In this document: positions 1-6,543 of the stretch, in pieces | Position numbering within the stretch: position 1 is the first letter of the stretch | Layout of the letters: each line of letters begins with the position of its first letter | Assembly: GCA_017648525.1 (NCBI GenBank) | Contig: JAGCIP010000141.1 | Coordinates: forward strand, 1 to 7,233 | DNA: 7,233 bases | Direction of reading: 5' to 3' | Source of the DNA: Clostridia bacterium | GTDB taxonomy: Bacteria > Bacillota > Clostridia > Christensenellales > Borkfalkiaceae | The notes under the pieces: model-generated | Told to the model about the DNA's origin: nothing | Databases searched by the model: none | The model's input: the letters and a program-made list of their open reading frames with translations, nothing else | Program-made: the position numbers and the translations under genes

Positions 1-186
1 GAAAAATATATAGACCTTGCTCGTTTCGTTAAGGAGATAGGTTGTAAGGTTGTTATTCCACACCACCACGATTTCCAAAAAATTGACCCGCCCGAAGTTT
101 TAGAAGGCTTTAAGGATGCGCTTAAAGAAATTGCGCCAGACGTTGAGTTTATCGCTCCAAAACACGGCGAGTGGATTAAATTATAA
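1..186 (+). CDS. MBL-fold metallo-hydrolase, C-terminal end only (5' part outside window)
   Basis: An open frame runs from the first base of the window to a TAA stop at 184-186 and encodes 61 residues of a C-terminus. It contains the segment VVIPHHHDF at about residues 18-26 and ends in HGEWIKL. A late strand followed by a Pro-His-rich turn (here PHHHD), then a helix and a short final strand, resembles the C-terminal end of metallo-beta-lactamase-fold hydrolases, including UlaG-like lactonases. In those proteins a late His helps to coordinate the metal. The catalytic HxHxDH motif would lie upstream of the window, so substrate and subfamily cannot be judged. The family call is inferred from this short tail and is moderate. 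The gene ends just before a strong hairpin terminator that it shares with the convergent hydrolase gene. Confidence 0.55.
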   Translation, partial: EKYIDLARFVKEIGCKVVIPHHHDFQKIDPPEVLEGFKDALKEIAPDVEFIAPKHGEWIKL

Positions 187-202
187 TAAAAAAGCAAAAA
201 AG

Positions 203-230
203 AAAAAGACTTGGAAAACCAAGTCTTTTT
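203..230. terminator. bidirectional intrinsic terminator between convergent genes
   Basis: A perfect 12-bp stem (203-214 with 219-230) closes on an AAAA loop. The outer arms are A5 on one side and T5 on the other, so the hairpin is followed by a T-run when read from either strand. It lies 17 bases after the stop of the upstream MBL-fold gene and about 30 bases after the stop of the convergent SGNH hydrolase gene. It can therefore end both transcripts. Confidence 0.88.
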
Positions 231-259
231 AATTATAAGTTCCCGTTTATACGTTGCTA

Positions 260-955
260 TTATATAGATAAAATATCTTTGGTTGCGGTTAGCCAAAGTT
301 CGGCAAGCAAGCCCTGAGTTGCTTCGGTGGGGTGAATTCCATCCCAAACCCAATATTCGTTGGGGTCTATGTTGCAACCGTTTGCTAAAAGTTTATTAGC
401 ACTTTCTTTTACGCACTCGCAAAGTTTCTTTTGAGTAGGAATAAAAATTGCGCCATAGTCGTTTGCTATATTCTTAACGATTTCTTGTTTGCGAGAAAAT
501 ATTTGCATAAACTCTTTATATTTTTCCTTATATCCACCTGCGGGTAGGCAAAAGGGCTCGATAATAACAATCTTTAATTTGGGGTTGTTTTTTATCGCTA
601 AATCTAGTAGAGAGCGGTAGGTAAGGTCAAAGTGTTGCAAAAGGTTTTCAACCTTTTCGGTGTCGCAATCTAGAACGTCTACGCCAAAGCCATTAATCCC
701 TAAAAGAATACTCAAAACGTCTGGGTTTTCGTCCAGAGTGTCTTTTTGCCAGCGTTCTGCAAGACCGTTTTCGCTACTGCCGGCAACGGCACGGTTGATA
801 AACTTAAATCTGCCGGGGTAATCTTTTAAAAGAGTAGATGCGATTATATATGCGTAAGAATGTCCTATTTGGTGGTTTAAGTCCCAGCGCAAACTTTCTT
901 CTTTGCATCTGTTTCCGTCGGTAATGGAGTCGCCTTGAAAAAGTATTTTAAGCAT
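260..955 (-). CDS. SGNH/GDSL-family hydrolase (esterase/acyl-hydrolase), cytosolic
   Basis: This is a 231-residue SGNH-hydrolase that probably removes acyl or acetyl groups from a small molecule or carbohydrate. The substrate is unknown. Block I is GDSI with nucleophile Ser10. Block II is the NRAVAG segment with oxyanion Gly59. Block III is GING at 86-89, keeping the oxyanion Asn88 but with Gly89 where the family usually has Asp (GxND). Block V is DGIHP with Asp205 and His208 completing the triad. PDVLSILLGIN and the IIEPFCLPAG stretch (131-140) match the single-domain bacterial GDSL lipase group. There is no signal peptide or membrane segment, so it should be cytosolic. The ATG at 953-955 is preceded by GAGG at a normal distance. 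The gene has its own promoter (983-1011) and shares a terminator with the convergent upstream gene. Length is normal for the group. Confidence 0.9.
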   Translation of the reverse strand: MLKILFQGDSITDGNRCKEESLRWDLNHQIGHSYAYIIASTLLKDYPGRFKFINRAVAGSSENGLAERWQKDTLDENPDVLSILLGINGFGVDVLDCDTEKVENLLQHFDLTYRSLLDLAIKNNPKLKIVIIEPFCLPAGGYKEKYKEFMQIFSRKQEIVKNIANDYGAIFIPTQKKLCECVKESANKLLANGCNIDPNEYWVWDGIHPTEATQGLLAELWLTATKDILSI

Positions 956-982
956 AATTTTTACCTCAAATTGATTATATAA

Positions 983-1011
983 ATTATATCAAATCGAAAA
1001 GAAAAAGGCAA
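983..1011 (-). promoter_or_regulatory. sigma-A-type extended -10 promoter for the SGNH hydrolase gene
   Basis: Read on the minus strand, TTGCCT (1006-1011) is followed after exactly 17 bases by a perfect TATAAT (983-988). A TGn extension lies directly upstream of the -10. The predicted start is near 976, giving a leader of about 20 bases. The -35 element falls within the T-rich tail of the upstream tRNA terminator, so the two signals are packed together. Confidence 0.75.
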
Positions 1012-1060
1012 CAAAAAAAGAATAAAAACGCACCCCGTCTAAATCGAAGTAGGTGCGTTT
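1011..1060 (-). terminator. intrinsic terminator after tRNA-Arg
   Basis: On the minus strand, two or three bases after the encoded CCA of the tRNA, a 9-bp perfect stem (1052-1060 with 1026-1034) with a 17-base loop is followed by T-rich sequence that includes a T7 run. This ends the tRNA transcript, and with it any transcript reading through from the CBS-domain gene. Confidence 0.82.
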
Positions 1061-1062
1061 GG

Positions 1063-1138
1063 TGGTGTACCCGCCGGGATTTGAACTCGGAACGGCGCCG
1101 TCGGAGGGCGCTGTTTTATCCAATTAGACTACGGATAC
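1063..1138 (-). tRNA. tRNA-Arg, anticodon CCG
   Basis: The minus strand folds into a 76-base cloverleaf. The acceptor stem GTATCCG pairs with CGGGTAC (one wobble). The anticodon stem GCGCC/GGCGC is perfect and frames the loop CTCCGAC, which puts CCG at positions 34-36. The T-loop is TTCAAAT, the discriminator is A, and CCA is encoded. The tRNA reads the Arg codon CGG, a rare codon here that occurs, for example, at 3054-3056 in mnmA. Two A-C mismatches are visible: C12-A23 in the D-stem and A52-C62 in the T-stem. The rest of the fold is sound. It sits 46 bases downstream of the CBS-domain membrane protein gene without an evident promoter of its own, and has its own terminator downstream. Confidence 0.93.
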
Positions 1139-1149
1139 TTATAGATTGC

Positions 1150-1175
1150 AACTGCCACTTGAAAAAGTGGCAGTT
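1150..1175 (-). other. perfect 11-bp hairpin between the CorC-like gene and tRNA-Arg
   Basis: The arms 1150-1160 and 1165-1175 are perfectly complementary and enclose a 4-base loop. On the minus strand the hairpin begins about 9 bases after the stop codon of the CBS-domain gene and ends 11 bases before the tRNA 5' end. The sequence after it is GCAATCTATAAG with no T-run, so it is a poor intrinsic terminator. It could serve instead as a 3'-end stabiliser or as a partial terminator. Its role is inference. Confidence 0.7.
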
Positions 1176-1184
1176 ATAAATCAA

Positions 1185-2507
1185 TTATTCTTCATCTTGC
1201 TGGTCGTCTTTATTGATAACGACCTTTACTTGTAAAACCTTTTTAACGGTTGATTTAAGCACTTCTATATCAAGGTTAAGGTAAGAAAGTTTTTTTCCTG
1301 CGTGTGGAATTTCGCCAAGTTGTTCAATAACGAAACCACTAACCGTGCTTGCATCAAAATCGTCTTCTTCGGTGGGATTTATACCCAAATACTCAAAAGT
1401 ATCGTAGATGGGGGCGTTGCCCGCAATAACGAAAGTGTTGGGGGAAAGTTCCTTAAAATAGTTTACAACTTCGTCGTGTTCGTCGTAAATTTCGCCAACC
1501 AACTCTTCTAAAATATCTTCAAGGGTAACAAGCCCAAGCGTTCCACCGTATTCGTCTAAAACCACGGCGATATGTACTTTTTGCTTTTGTAATTGACGAA
1601 GTAGGTCGGATATTTTGGCGTGCTCTGTGGTATAGAAAGCGTTTTGCATTATTCCGTCTATACCCTTTTTATTTTTAAGGTAAGCGCTGTAAAAATCTTT
1701 TTGGTGAATAGTTCCGATAATGGTATCAATGCTGTCTTTGTAAACGGGTAAGCGAGAGTAACCTTCGTTATCGAAAACTTTTCTAATGTCTTCCATAGAC
1801 GAATGAACGTCAATACCAACAATGTTAACTCTTGGAACTAATATATCGCCAACTTCCAAATCGTCGAATTCGATTACCGAACGAATAAGTTTAGTTTCTT
1901 CGGTTTTAAGCGTGCCGTCTTCTTCGGCTTCTTCCACGATAGTCATAATCTCGTCTTCGGTAACGACGTCGCTACTATTAAAACGGAACACTTTTGAAAG
2001 CAACCATTTCCAACCGCTGAAAACCAAGTTTAAGGGGTAGAAAAGGAAATAGAAGAATTTGATGAGCGGATAGAAAGCCATTGCCATTTTTTCAGGGTAG
2101 GTTTTGGCTATGAATTTGGGCGTTATTTCGCCAAAAATCAAGACCGAAATGGTCATAACCGCCGTTGACACGACTTCTGCAGAACCGTTTACGATAAGTT
2201 TTGCAAAGAGAATAGTAGCAATGGTAGATGCGGCAATATTAACCAAATTATTACCGATTAACACGGCGGAAATAAACATATCGTAATTATTTTCCGCAAG
2301 GTCAAGCACCTTTTTCGCACGTTTGTTGCCGTTTGACGCTAACGAACGGAGTTTAATTCTGCTAGAACAAGAAAAAGCCGTTTCGGTAGACGAGAAGAAC
2401 GCAGACATTATAATAAGTGCGATAATCGCTACTAATAGCCAAACGTTTCCGTTGGCTGGGGTGGGTGTGAGCAACGTAGATAACGGAACAGAGCCGTCGG
2501 TACTCAT
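1185..2507 (-). CDS. CNNM/CorC-type membrane protein (DUF21 + paired CBS + CorC_HlyC domain), 'hemolysin family'
   Basis: This 440-residue integral membrane protein is of the CNNM/CorC/TlyC group. Members are linked to Mg2+ and other divalent cation efflux; the old label hemolysin is largely historical. An N-terminal DUF21 transmembrane domain (about 23-175) carries SAFFSSTETAF (35-45), GNNLVN (85-90) and the hallmark FGEITPK (125-131), whose acidic and Pro residues lie at the cation site in studied CorC proteins. Two CBS motifs (about 218-340, with VPRVNI, SRLPVY, VVLDEYGGTLGLVTLEDILEELVGEI) form a nucleotide-sensing Bateman module. A C-terminal CorC_HlyC domain (about 350-430) includes DASTVSGFV. 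The order and length are typical and nothing is missing. The ATG at 2505-2507 has a full AGGAGG about 5 bases upstream and its own promoter at 2557-2585. A hairpin and a tRNA-Arg gene follow directly. Ion specificity cannot be read from the sequence. Confidence 0.93.
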   Translation of the reverse strand: MSTDGSVPLSTLLTPTPANGNVWLLVAIIALIIMSAFFSSTETAFSCSSRIKLRSLASNGNKRAKKVLDLAENNYDMFISAVLIGNNLVNIAASTIATILFAKLIVNGSAEVVSTAVMTISVLIFGEITPKFIAKTYPEKMAMAFYPLIKFFYFLFYPLNLVFSGWKWLLSKVFRFNSSDVVTEDEIMTIVEEAEEDGTLKTEETKLIRSVIEFDDLEVGDILVPRVNIVGIDVHSSMEDIRKVFDNEGYSRLPVYKDSIDTIIGTIHQKDFYSAYLKNKKGIDGIMQNAFYTTEHAKISDLLRQLQKQKVHIAVVLDEYGGTLGLVTLEDILEELVGEIYDEHDEVVNYFKELSPNTFVIAGNAPIYDTFEYLGINPTEEDDFDASTVSGFVIEQLGEIPHAGKKLSYLNLDIEVLKSTVKKVLQVKVVINKDDQQDEE

Positions 2508-2556
2508 AAAATCCTCCTAAACTATAAAAATGTTTGCAACAAGTGCAACGGTATAT

Positions 2557-2585
2557 ATTTTAGCATAAACTAGCACATAAATCAA
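2557..2585 (-). promoter_or_regulatory. extended -10 promoter for the CorC-like gene
   Basis: On the minus strand, TTGATT (2580-2585) is separated by exactly 17 bases from TAAAAT (2557-2562), with a TGn extension just before the -10. The predicted start is near 2550, so the leader is about 43 bases. No riboswitch-sized leader is present. Mg2+-responsive control, if any, is therefore unlikely to act through a large leader RNA. Confidence 0.7.
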
Positions 2586-2663
2586 TGAAATAGCGTAAAT
2601 TTTTGCAAAACCTATAAAAGAATACAAACTTTTAAATTTCCCTTATATTATATAACTAATTGT

Positions 2664-2692
2664 TTGATATTATTTATGGATGGTGTTATAAT
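2664..2692 (+). promoter_or_regulatory. extended -10 promoter for the mnmA-flavodiiron-MATE operon
   Basis: TTGATA (2664-2669) is followed after exactly 17 bases by a perfect TATAAT (2687-2692) with a TG at 2684-2685, giving an extended -10. The predicted start is near 2699, leaving only about 15 bases of leader that holds the AAAGGAG ribosome binding site. This is the only good promoter before the three + strand genes. It faces away from the divergent promoter at 2557-2585. Confidence 0.82.
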
Positions 2693-2714
2693 TTAACGGT
2701 AAAGGAGAAAAAAC

Positions 2715-3797
2715 ATGGCTAAAACCGTAGTAGTAGGAATGAGCGGTGGCGTTGATAGTTCAGTTGCCGCACTCATCTTAAAAGAACAAGGCTATAACGT
2801 CGTCGGTCTTTTTATGAATAACTGGGAAGAAAAGGACGAGTGTGGCGCTTGCACGGGAGAAGAAGATTTTGCCGACGTGCGCAGGGTTGCGAACGCTATC
2901 GGTATCCCTTACTATTCGGTAAATTTCGCTAAGGAATATATGGACAGGGTTTTCTCTTATTTTCTTGAAGAATACAACGCAGGCAGAACGCCTAACCCAG
3001 ACGTTTTATGTAACCGTGAAATAAAGTTCAAAGATTTTAAGGAAACAGCCTTTCGGTTGGGTGCAGATTATATAGCGACAGGGCATTACTGTGATATTTT
3101 GCACGACGGAGATACACACTATCTATTAAAGGCAAAAGACCAAAGTAAAGACCAAACTTACTTTCTAAACCAACTTTCGCAAAGTCAGTTAGATAAAGTT
3201 TTGTTTCCGCTTGGTAAACTTGACAAGAGCGAAGTTCGTGAAATTGCTAAAAAGTACGGCTTAGCAACCGCCACTAAAAAGGATAGCACGGGCATTTGTT
3301 TTATAGGCGAACGTAATTTCCGTCAGTTCTTGCAAAATTATATTCCCAACAAAGCGGGAAAGATTATGACTTACGACGGCAAGATTTTGGGCGAACATTT
3401 AGGGCTTATGTATTACACCATAGGTCAACGCCGTGGGCTTAATATAGGCGGGCAAAAGGGTGACGAAGGCAGCCGTTGGTTCGTTATTGAAAAAGACCTT
3501 AAAAACAATATTTTATACGTTGCGCACGGACAAGAAGACCGCTTGTTTAGTAGCGGGCTTATGATGAAAGAGTGTAACTGGATACCCGCTCGCCCTGAAA
3601 AGGACGAGTTTACTTGTACGGCTAAATTCCGTTACCGTCAACCCGAACAAAAATGTACGGTTAAGATTTTAGCGGACGGCATAAAGGTTGAGTTTGCGGA
3701 AAAACAACGTGCTATTACCGAAGGGCAGTTTGCAGTTTTTTACGACGGAGAGAAGTGTTTGGGCGGTGGCGTAATTGATAAACCATTATTTGAATAA
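2715..3797 (+). CDS. mnmA: tRNA-specific 2-thiouridylase MnmA
   Basis: MnmA uses ATP to activate U34 of tRNA-Lys, -Glu and -Gln and inserts sulfur delivered by a cysteine desulfurase relay, forming 2-thiouridine in the cytosol. The 360-residue protein opens with the PP-loop GMSGGVDSS (8-16). It carries the RTPNPDVLCN block with Asp96 and the first catalytic Cys99. The second catalytic Cys195 lies in DSTGICFIGERNFRQFL, and the TGHY (122-125) and YTIGQRRGL (234-242) segments are present. The C-terminal beta-barrel (about 285-356) ends in GQFAVFYDGEKCLGGGVI. Length is the family norm. The ATG at 2715 has AAAGGAG at 2701-2707. It is the first gene of a three-gene operon whose next reading frame begins 13 bases after this stop. 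No cysteine desulfurase gene is adjacent in this window. Confidence 0.98.
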   Translation: MAKTVVVGMSGGVDSSVAALILKEQGYNVVGLFMNNWEEKDECGACTGEEDFADVRRVANAIGIPYYSVNFAKEYMDRVFSYFLEEYNAGRTPNPDVLCNREIKFKDFKETAFRLGADYIATGHYCDILHDGDTHYLLKAKDQSKDQTYFLNQLSQSQLDKVLFPLGKLDKSEVREIAKKYGLATATKKDSTGICFIGERNFRQFLQNYIPNKAGKIMTYDGKILGEHLGLMYYTIGQRRGLNIGGQKGDEGSRWFVIEKDLKNNILYVAHGQEDRLFSSGLMMKECNWIPARPEKDEFTCTAKFRYRQPEQKCTVKILADGIKVEFAEKQRAITEGQFAVFYDGEKCLGGGVIDKPLFE

Positions 3798-3810
3798 AAG
3801 TAGGTGTTAT

Positions 3811-4965
3811 ATGAAAATTTCAAACGATATTTTTTACGTGGGGGTTAACGACCACGAGATAGACCTTTTTGAAGGTCAATACGTAGTGCCAAACGGTATG
3901 GCGTATAATTCTTACGTTGTAATAGACGAAAAAATAGCCGTTTTCGACACGGTTAGTCAAGGTTTTGGCGAAGAGTGGCTTGAAAACATTAAAGGGGTTA
4001 TAGGCGATAAAGCGCCCGATTATTTAATCGTGCAACATATGGAGCCCGACCACTCTGCAAACGTTATGCTATTCGTTGAAGAATACCCTAATGCTAAAAT
4101 AGTTTCATCAAGCAAGGCTTTCGTTATGATGAAAAACTTTTTTGGTACTGACTTTGAAGATAAAAAGGTTGTGGTTGGTGAAAATAGCGAGTTGAGTTTA
4201 GGCAAGCACGACTTGGTTTTTCTTACCGCACCCATGGTTCACTGGCCGGAGGTTATCGTTACCTATGATAAGGCAGACAAGGTTTTATTCTCTGCCGACG
4301 GGTTTGGTAAATTCGGTGCGCTCGATATAGAAGAAGACTGGGCGTGCGAAGCGAGAAGATATTATATAGGAATAGTCGGCAAATACGGTGCGCAAGTTCA
4401 GTCTTTACTCAAAAAGGCATCCGCTCTTGATATTCAAACGATATGTCCTTTACACGGACCTGTTTTAACCGAGAATTTAGGGTATTATATCAACCTTTAC
4501 GATATTTGGTCGAGTTATGGAGTGGAAAGTGAGGGCGTGCTTATTTGCTACACGTCGGTTTATGGAAACACTAAAAAAGCGGTGGAGATTTTAGAGCGCA
4601 AACTAAAAGAAAGCGGTTGTGAAAAGGTTGTGGTCAACGACCTTGCTCGTTGCGATATGGCAGAGGCGGTGGAAGACGCTTTCCGTTACGGAAAAATAGT
4701 TCTTGCAACAACCACTTACAACGGGGAAATTTTCCCGTTTATGAGAGAGTTTATAAACCACTTGACCGAAAGAAATTTTGCTAACCGCAAGGTTGCGTTT
4801 ATTGAAAACGGGTCTTGGGCGCCCGTCGCCACCAAAGTTATGAAAGGCATGTTTGAAAAATGTAAAAATTTAACGTTTGCCGAAAACGGCGTTAAAATTA
4901 TGTCGGCAGTATCGCAAGAAAACCTTGAACAATTAGAAAACTTAGCAAAAGAACTTGCATTATAG
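3811..4965 (+). CDS. class A flavodiiron protein (A-type flavoprotein, O2/NO reductase)
   Basis: Flavodiiron proteins reduce O2 to water and/or NO to N2O in anaerobes, taking electrons from rubredoxin or a similar donor. This 384-residue form has an N-terminal metallo-beta-lactamase-like domain (about 1-240). The full diiron ligand set is visible: His76, Glu78, Asp80 and His81 in HMEPDH, His144, Asp163 in SADGFGKFGALD, and His215 in CPLHGP. A C-terminal flavodoxin domain (about 242-384) has the FMN phosphate loop TSVYGNT (248-254), TTTYNGEIFP and ENGSW. There is no fused rubredoxin or NADH-oxidoreductase domain, so it is the basic class A layout. I chose the ATG at 3811, not the in-frame ATG at 3775. 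The former has TAGGTG just upstream and gives the usual N-terminus, while the latter would overlap mnmA by 23 bases and add 12 atypical residues. O2 versus NO preference cannot be read from the sequence. Confidence 0.95.
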   Translation: MKISNDIFYVGVNDHEIDLFEGQYVVPNGMAYNSYVVIDEKIAVFDTVSQGFGEEWLENIKGVIGDKAPDYLIVQHMEPDHSANVMLFVEEYPNAKIVSSSKAFVMMKNFFGTDFEDKKVVVGENSELSLGKHDLVFLTAPMVHWPEVIVTYDKADKVLFSADGFGKFGALDIEEDWACEARRYYIGIVGKYGAQVQSLLKKASALDIQTICPLHGPVLTENLGYYINLYDIWSSYGVESEGVLICYTSVYGNTKKAVEILERKLKESGCEKVVVNDLARCDMAEAVEDAFRYGKIVLATTTYNGEIFPFMREFINHLTERNFANRKVAFIENGSWAPVATKVMKGMFEKCKNLTFAENGVKIMSAVSQENLEQLENLAKELAL

Positions 4966-4974
4966 GAGAGTGAA

Positions 4975-6357
4975 ATGAAAATACGAGCGCAAAAGAACGA
5001 AGTAAATATGCTCTCGGGCTCAATTTTTAAGGGGCTTTTAAGGGTTACTATTCCCGTTATGATTATGAACGTCTTTCAATCGATATTTAACTTTATCGAT
5101 ATGACCATGATAGGGAATTTTGCGGGGGATAGTGCTGTTGGCTCTGTTGGTGCTTGCACCACGTTGATAAACGTGTTCACAAGCCTTTTAATAGGTATCG
5201 CCGTCGGTGCTAATGCGGTTGTTGCTCGTTATATCGCTAGGGGAGAAGAAGAAAGAAAGGAAAAGGCAATCGGCACGTCTATGTTCTTGGTTGTGTTCGG
5301 CGGACTTTTTTTAATGTTGTTAGGCTTGGTTTGTGCGAGAGTTTTCTTGACCTGGATGAACGTTTCAGAAAAACTTTTAGATGGTGCGGTAATTTATTTT
5401 AGACTTTATTTTGTCGGTTGTCCGATTTTATTGCTTTATAACTTCTGTGCGAATATTCTTCGTTCTGCGGGTGACGCCAAACGCCCTATGTATTACTTAA
5501 TTTTAGGCGGGGCGATAAAAGTTCTTACAAACTACCTTTTCTTGAGATTTACCACAAATTTTGCCGTTCAAGGCGTCGCAATTGCAACAATTGTGTCTTG
5601 GTCGGTTACGGGCGGGCTTTGTTTCTTGATTTTATTGCGTGGTAAGGGCTCTGTTAAGTTTAAGTGGAGTAGGTTTGGTTTACATATACAAGAACTGAAA
5701 GAGTTGTTGCGCATAGGTGTTCCTACCGGTATTTATACTATGGCTTACGGCTTGGCAAACGTTATCATAGCAACAACCGTAAACTCGTTTGGCGAACACG
5801 CAACCGAAGGTATGTCTATCGCAAACGTGTTTGACGGCATCATTTATCAAATTTCACACGCTGCATCTTTTGCCGTTTTACCGTTTATTAGTCAAAATCA
5901 TAGCGTGCACAACTCAAAAAGGGTTATGGAAACCATATATAAAGGCAGTATTATAGCCGTGATATTTTGTGGCGTGTTCGGTTCGCTTTCGGCAATATTT
6001 GCTCCGCAATTATCGTCTATTATGTCCGCTACGCCAGAAGTTATAGAATACTCTTGCCAAAAAATGATTGTTGCATCTAGCTTTTACTTTATTTGTGGCG
6101 TGCAAGACGTTTTGGCGTCTGCACTCCGTGGTATCGGCAAACCGACCATTCCAACTATAGGAACGTTGATTTTTACATGTGCGCTTAGATTTTTCTGGGT
6201 TTATTGTGTATTTCCGTTTGTGCCACAAAACTTGACTTATCTATATCTCGTTTGGCCTATCGGTTGGGTGCTTAACACGATTATGATGTGCGTTGCTTTC
6301 TTCATTTGCTATAAAAAGATTAAAAAGAGTTATAATAAAGAAATAGAAGTGAACTAA
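4975..6357 (+). CDS. MATE-family efflux transporter (12 TM)
   Basis: This is a 460-residue inner-membrane antiporter of the multidrug and toxic compound extrusion family, expected to export cationic drugs or metabolites using a Na+ or H+ gradient. About twelve hydrophobic segments arrange as two six-helix halves (roughly residues 20-220 and 245-446). The pseudo-symmetric family signatures are LRSAGDAKRPMY (162-173) in the first half and ALRGIGKPTIP (383-393) in the second. GANAVVARYIARGEEE (78-93) after helix 2 is also characteristic. The protein has no signal peptide and ends in a short charged tail, and its length is normal. The ATG at 4975 is placed by an AGGAG (4964-4968) that overlaps the stop codon of the flavodiiron gene, so translation may be coupled. 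It is the last gene of the operon, followed by a strong terminator. The transported substrate is unknown. Confidence 0.94.
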   Translation: MKIRAQKNEVNMLSGSIFKGLLRVTIPVMIMNVFQSIFNFIDMTMIGNFAGDSAVGSVGACTTLINVFTSLLIGIAVGANAVVARYIARGEEERKEKAIGTSMFLVVFGGLFLMLLGLVCARVFLTWMNVSEKLLDGAVIYFRLYFVGCPILLLYNFCANILRSAGDAKRPMYYLILGGAIKVLTNYLFLRFTTNFAVQGVAIATIVSWSVTGGLCFLILLRGKGSVKFKWSRFGLHIQELKELLRIGVPTGIYTMAYGLANVIIATTVNSFGEHATEGMSIANVFDGIIYQISHAASFAVLPFISQNHSVHNSKRVMETIYKGSIIAVIFCGVFGSLSAIFAPQLSSIMSATPEVIEYSCQKMIVASSFYFICGVQDVLASALRGIGKPTIPTIGTLIFTCALRFFWVYCVFPFVPQNLTYLYLVWPIGWVLNTIMMCVAFFICYKKIKKSYNKEIEVN

Positions 6358-6361
6358 TTAT

Positions 6362-6398
6362 AAAAATTAACGCTCCTAAAAAGGGGCGTTAATTTTTT
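6362..6398 (+). terminator. intrinsic terminator of the mnmA-flavodiiron-MATE operon
   Basis: A 15-bp stem (6362-6376 with 6383-6397, one G-T pair) with a 6-base loop and a T6 run (6393-6398) begins 5 bases after the MATE stop codon. The GC-rich upper stem (CGCTCC/GGGGCG) and T-run make it a classic Rho-independent terminator. Confidence 0.92.
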
Positions 6399-6445
6399 AT
6401 CTAAAACTAGCGGAAATTTTCCTTATAATATATATTATATAATGT

Positions 6446-6461
6446 TACGCGTGCGCGCGCG
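6446..6461. other. alternating pyrimidine-purine GC-rich tract (Z-DNA-prone), next to an AT palindrome
   Basis: Sixteen bases alternate strictly pyrimidine-purine, mostly CG steps, in otherwise very AT-rich sequence. It directly follows AT-rich DNA that includes a perfect 16-bp palindrome at 6424-6439. The tract lies between the operon terminator and the rRNA promoters. Alternating CG is the classic Z-DNA-forming sequence under negative supercoiling. A function here is inference. Confidence 0.55.
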
Positions 6462-6503
6462 AGTAAAATTGTGTTTGGTTAAAAAAGCAAACCCCAACAT
6501 CTT

Positions 6504-6543
6504 GTGTTTTTGCAAAAAATGGCAGTTTTTGGGGCAAAAACAC
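6504..6543. repeat. 10-bp inverted repeat and ~20-bp imperfect direct repeat in rrn upstream region
   Basis: GTGTTTTTGC (6504-6513) recurs as its exact reverse complement at 6534-6543, around a 20-base spacer. The right arm also starts a degenerate direct repeat: 6531-6550 and 6551-6570 match at 16 of 20 positions. A perfect 12-bp palindrome (6507-6518) lies across the left arm. This may be a protein-binding site or a by-product of the phased A-tract sequence. Confidence 0.4.

Noticed and set aside
1150..1175. Hairpin after the CorC-like gene as a true intrinsic terminator
   Set aside because: The stem is strong, but the minus-strand sequence after it lacks a T-run, and the tRNA gene begins 12 bases later. 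I list it as a hairpin of uncertain role.
1302..2520. Open frames on the + strand opposite the CorC-like gene (60-72 codons)
   Set aside because: They lie antisense to a well-supported 440-residue protein, show no family motifs, and lack convincing ribosome binding sites. They are shadows of the real gene.
2629..2660. Similarity between AT-rich DNA before mnmA and the stretch at 6412-6445
   Set aside because: The shared letters are low-complexity AT runs with short CC interruptions. The match is too short and degenerate to call a repeat.
3775..3810. Longer N-terminus for the flavodiiron protein from the ATG at 3775
   Set aside because: It would overlap mnmA and add residues not typical of the family. 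The ATG at 3811 has a suitable ribosome binding site and gives the usual N-terminus.
4020..4235. Minus-strand 71-codon frame inside the flavodiiron gene
   Set aside because: It is antisense to a gene with all diiron ligands in place, has no recognisable motif, and no promoter is seen.
6010..6228. Minus-strand 72-codon frame inside the MATE gene
   Set aside because: Its composition is typical of antisense translation of a membrane protein gene, and no independent evidence supports it.
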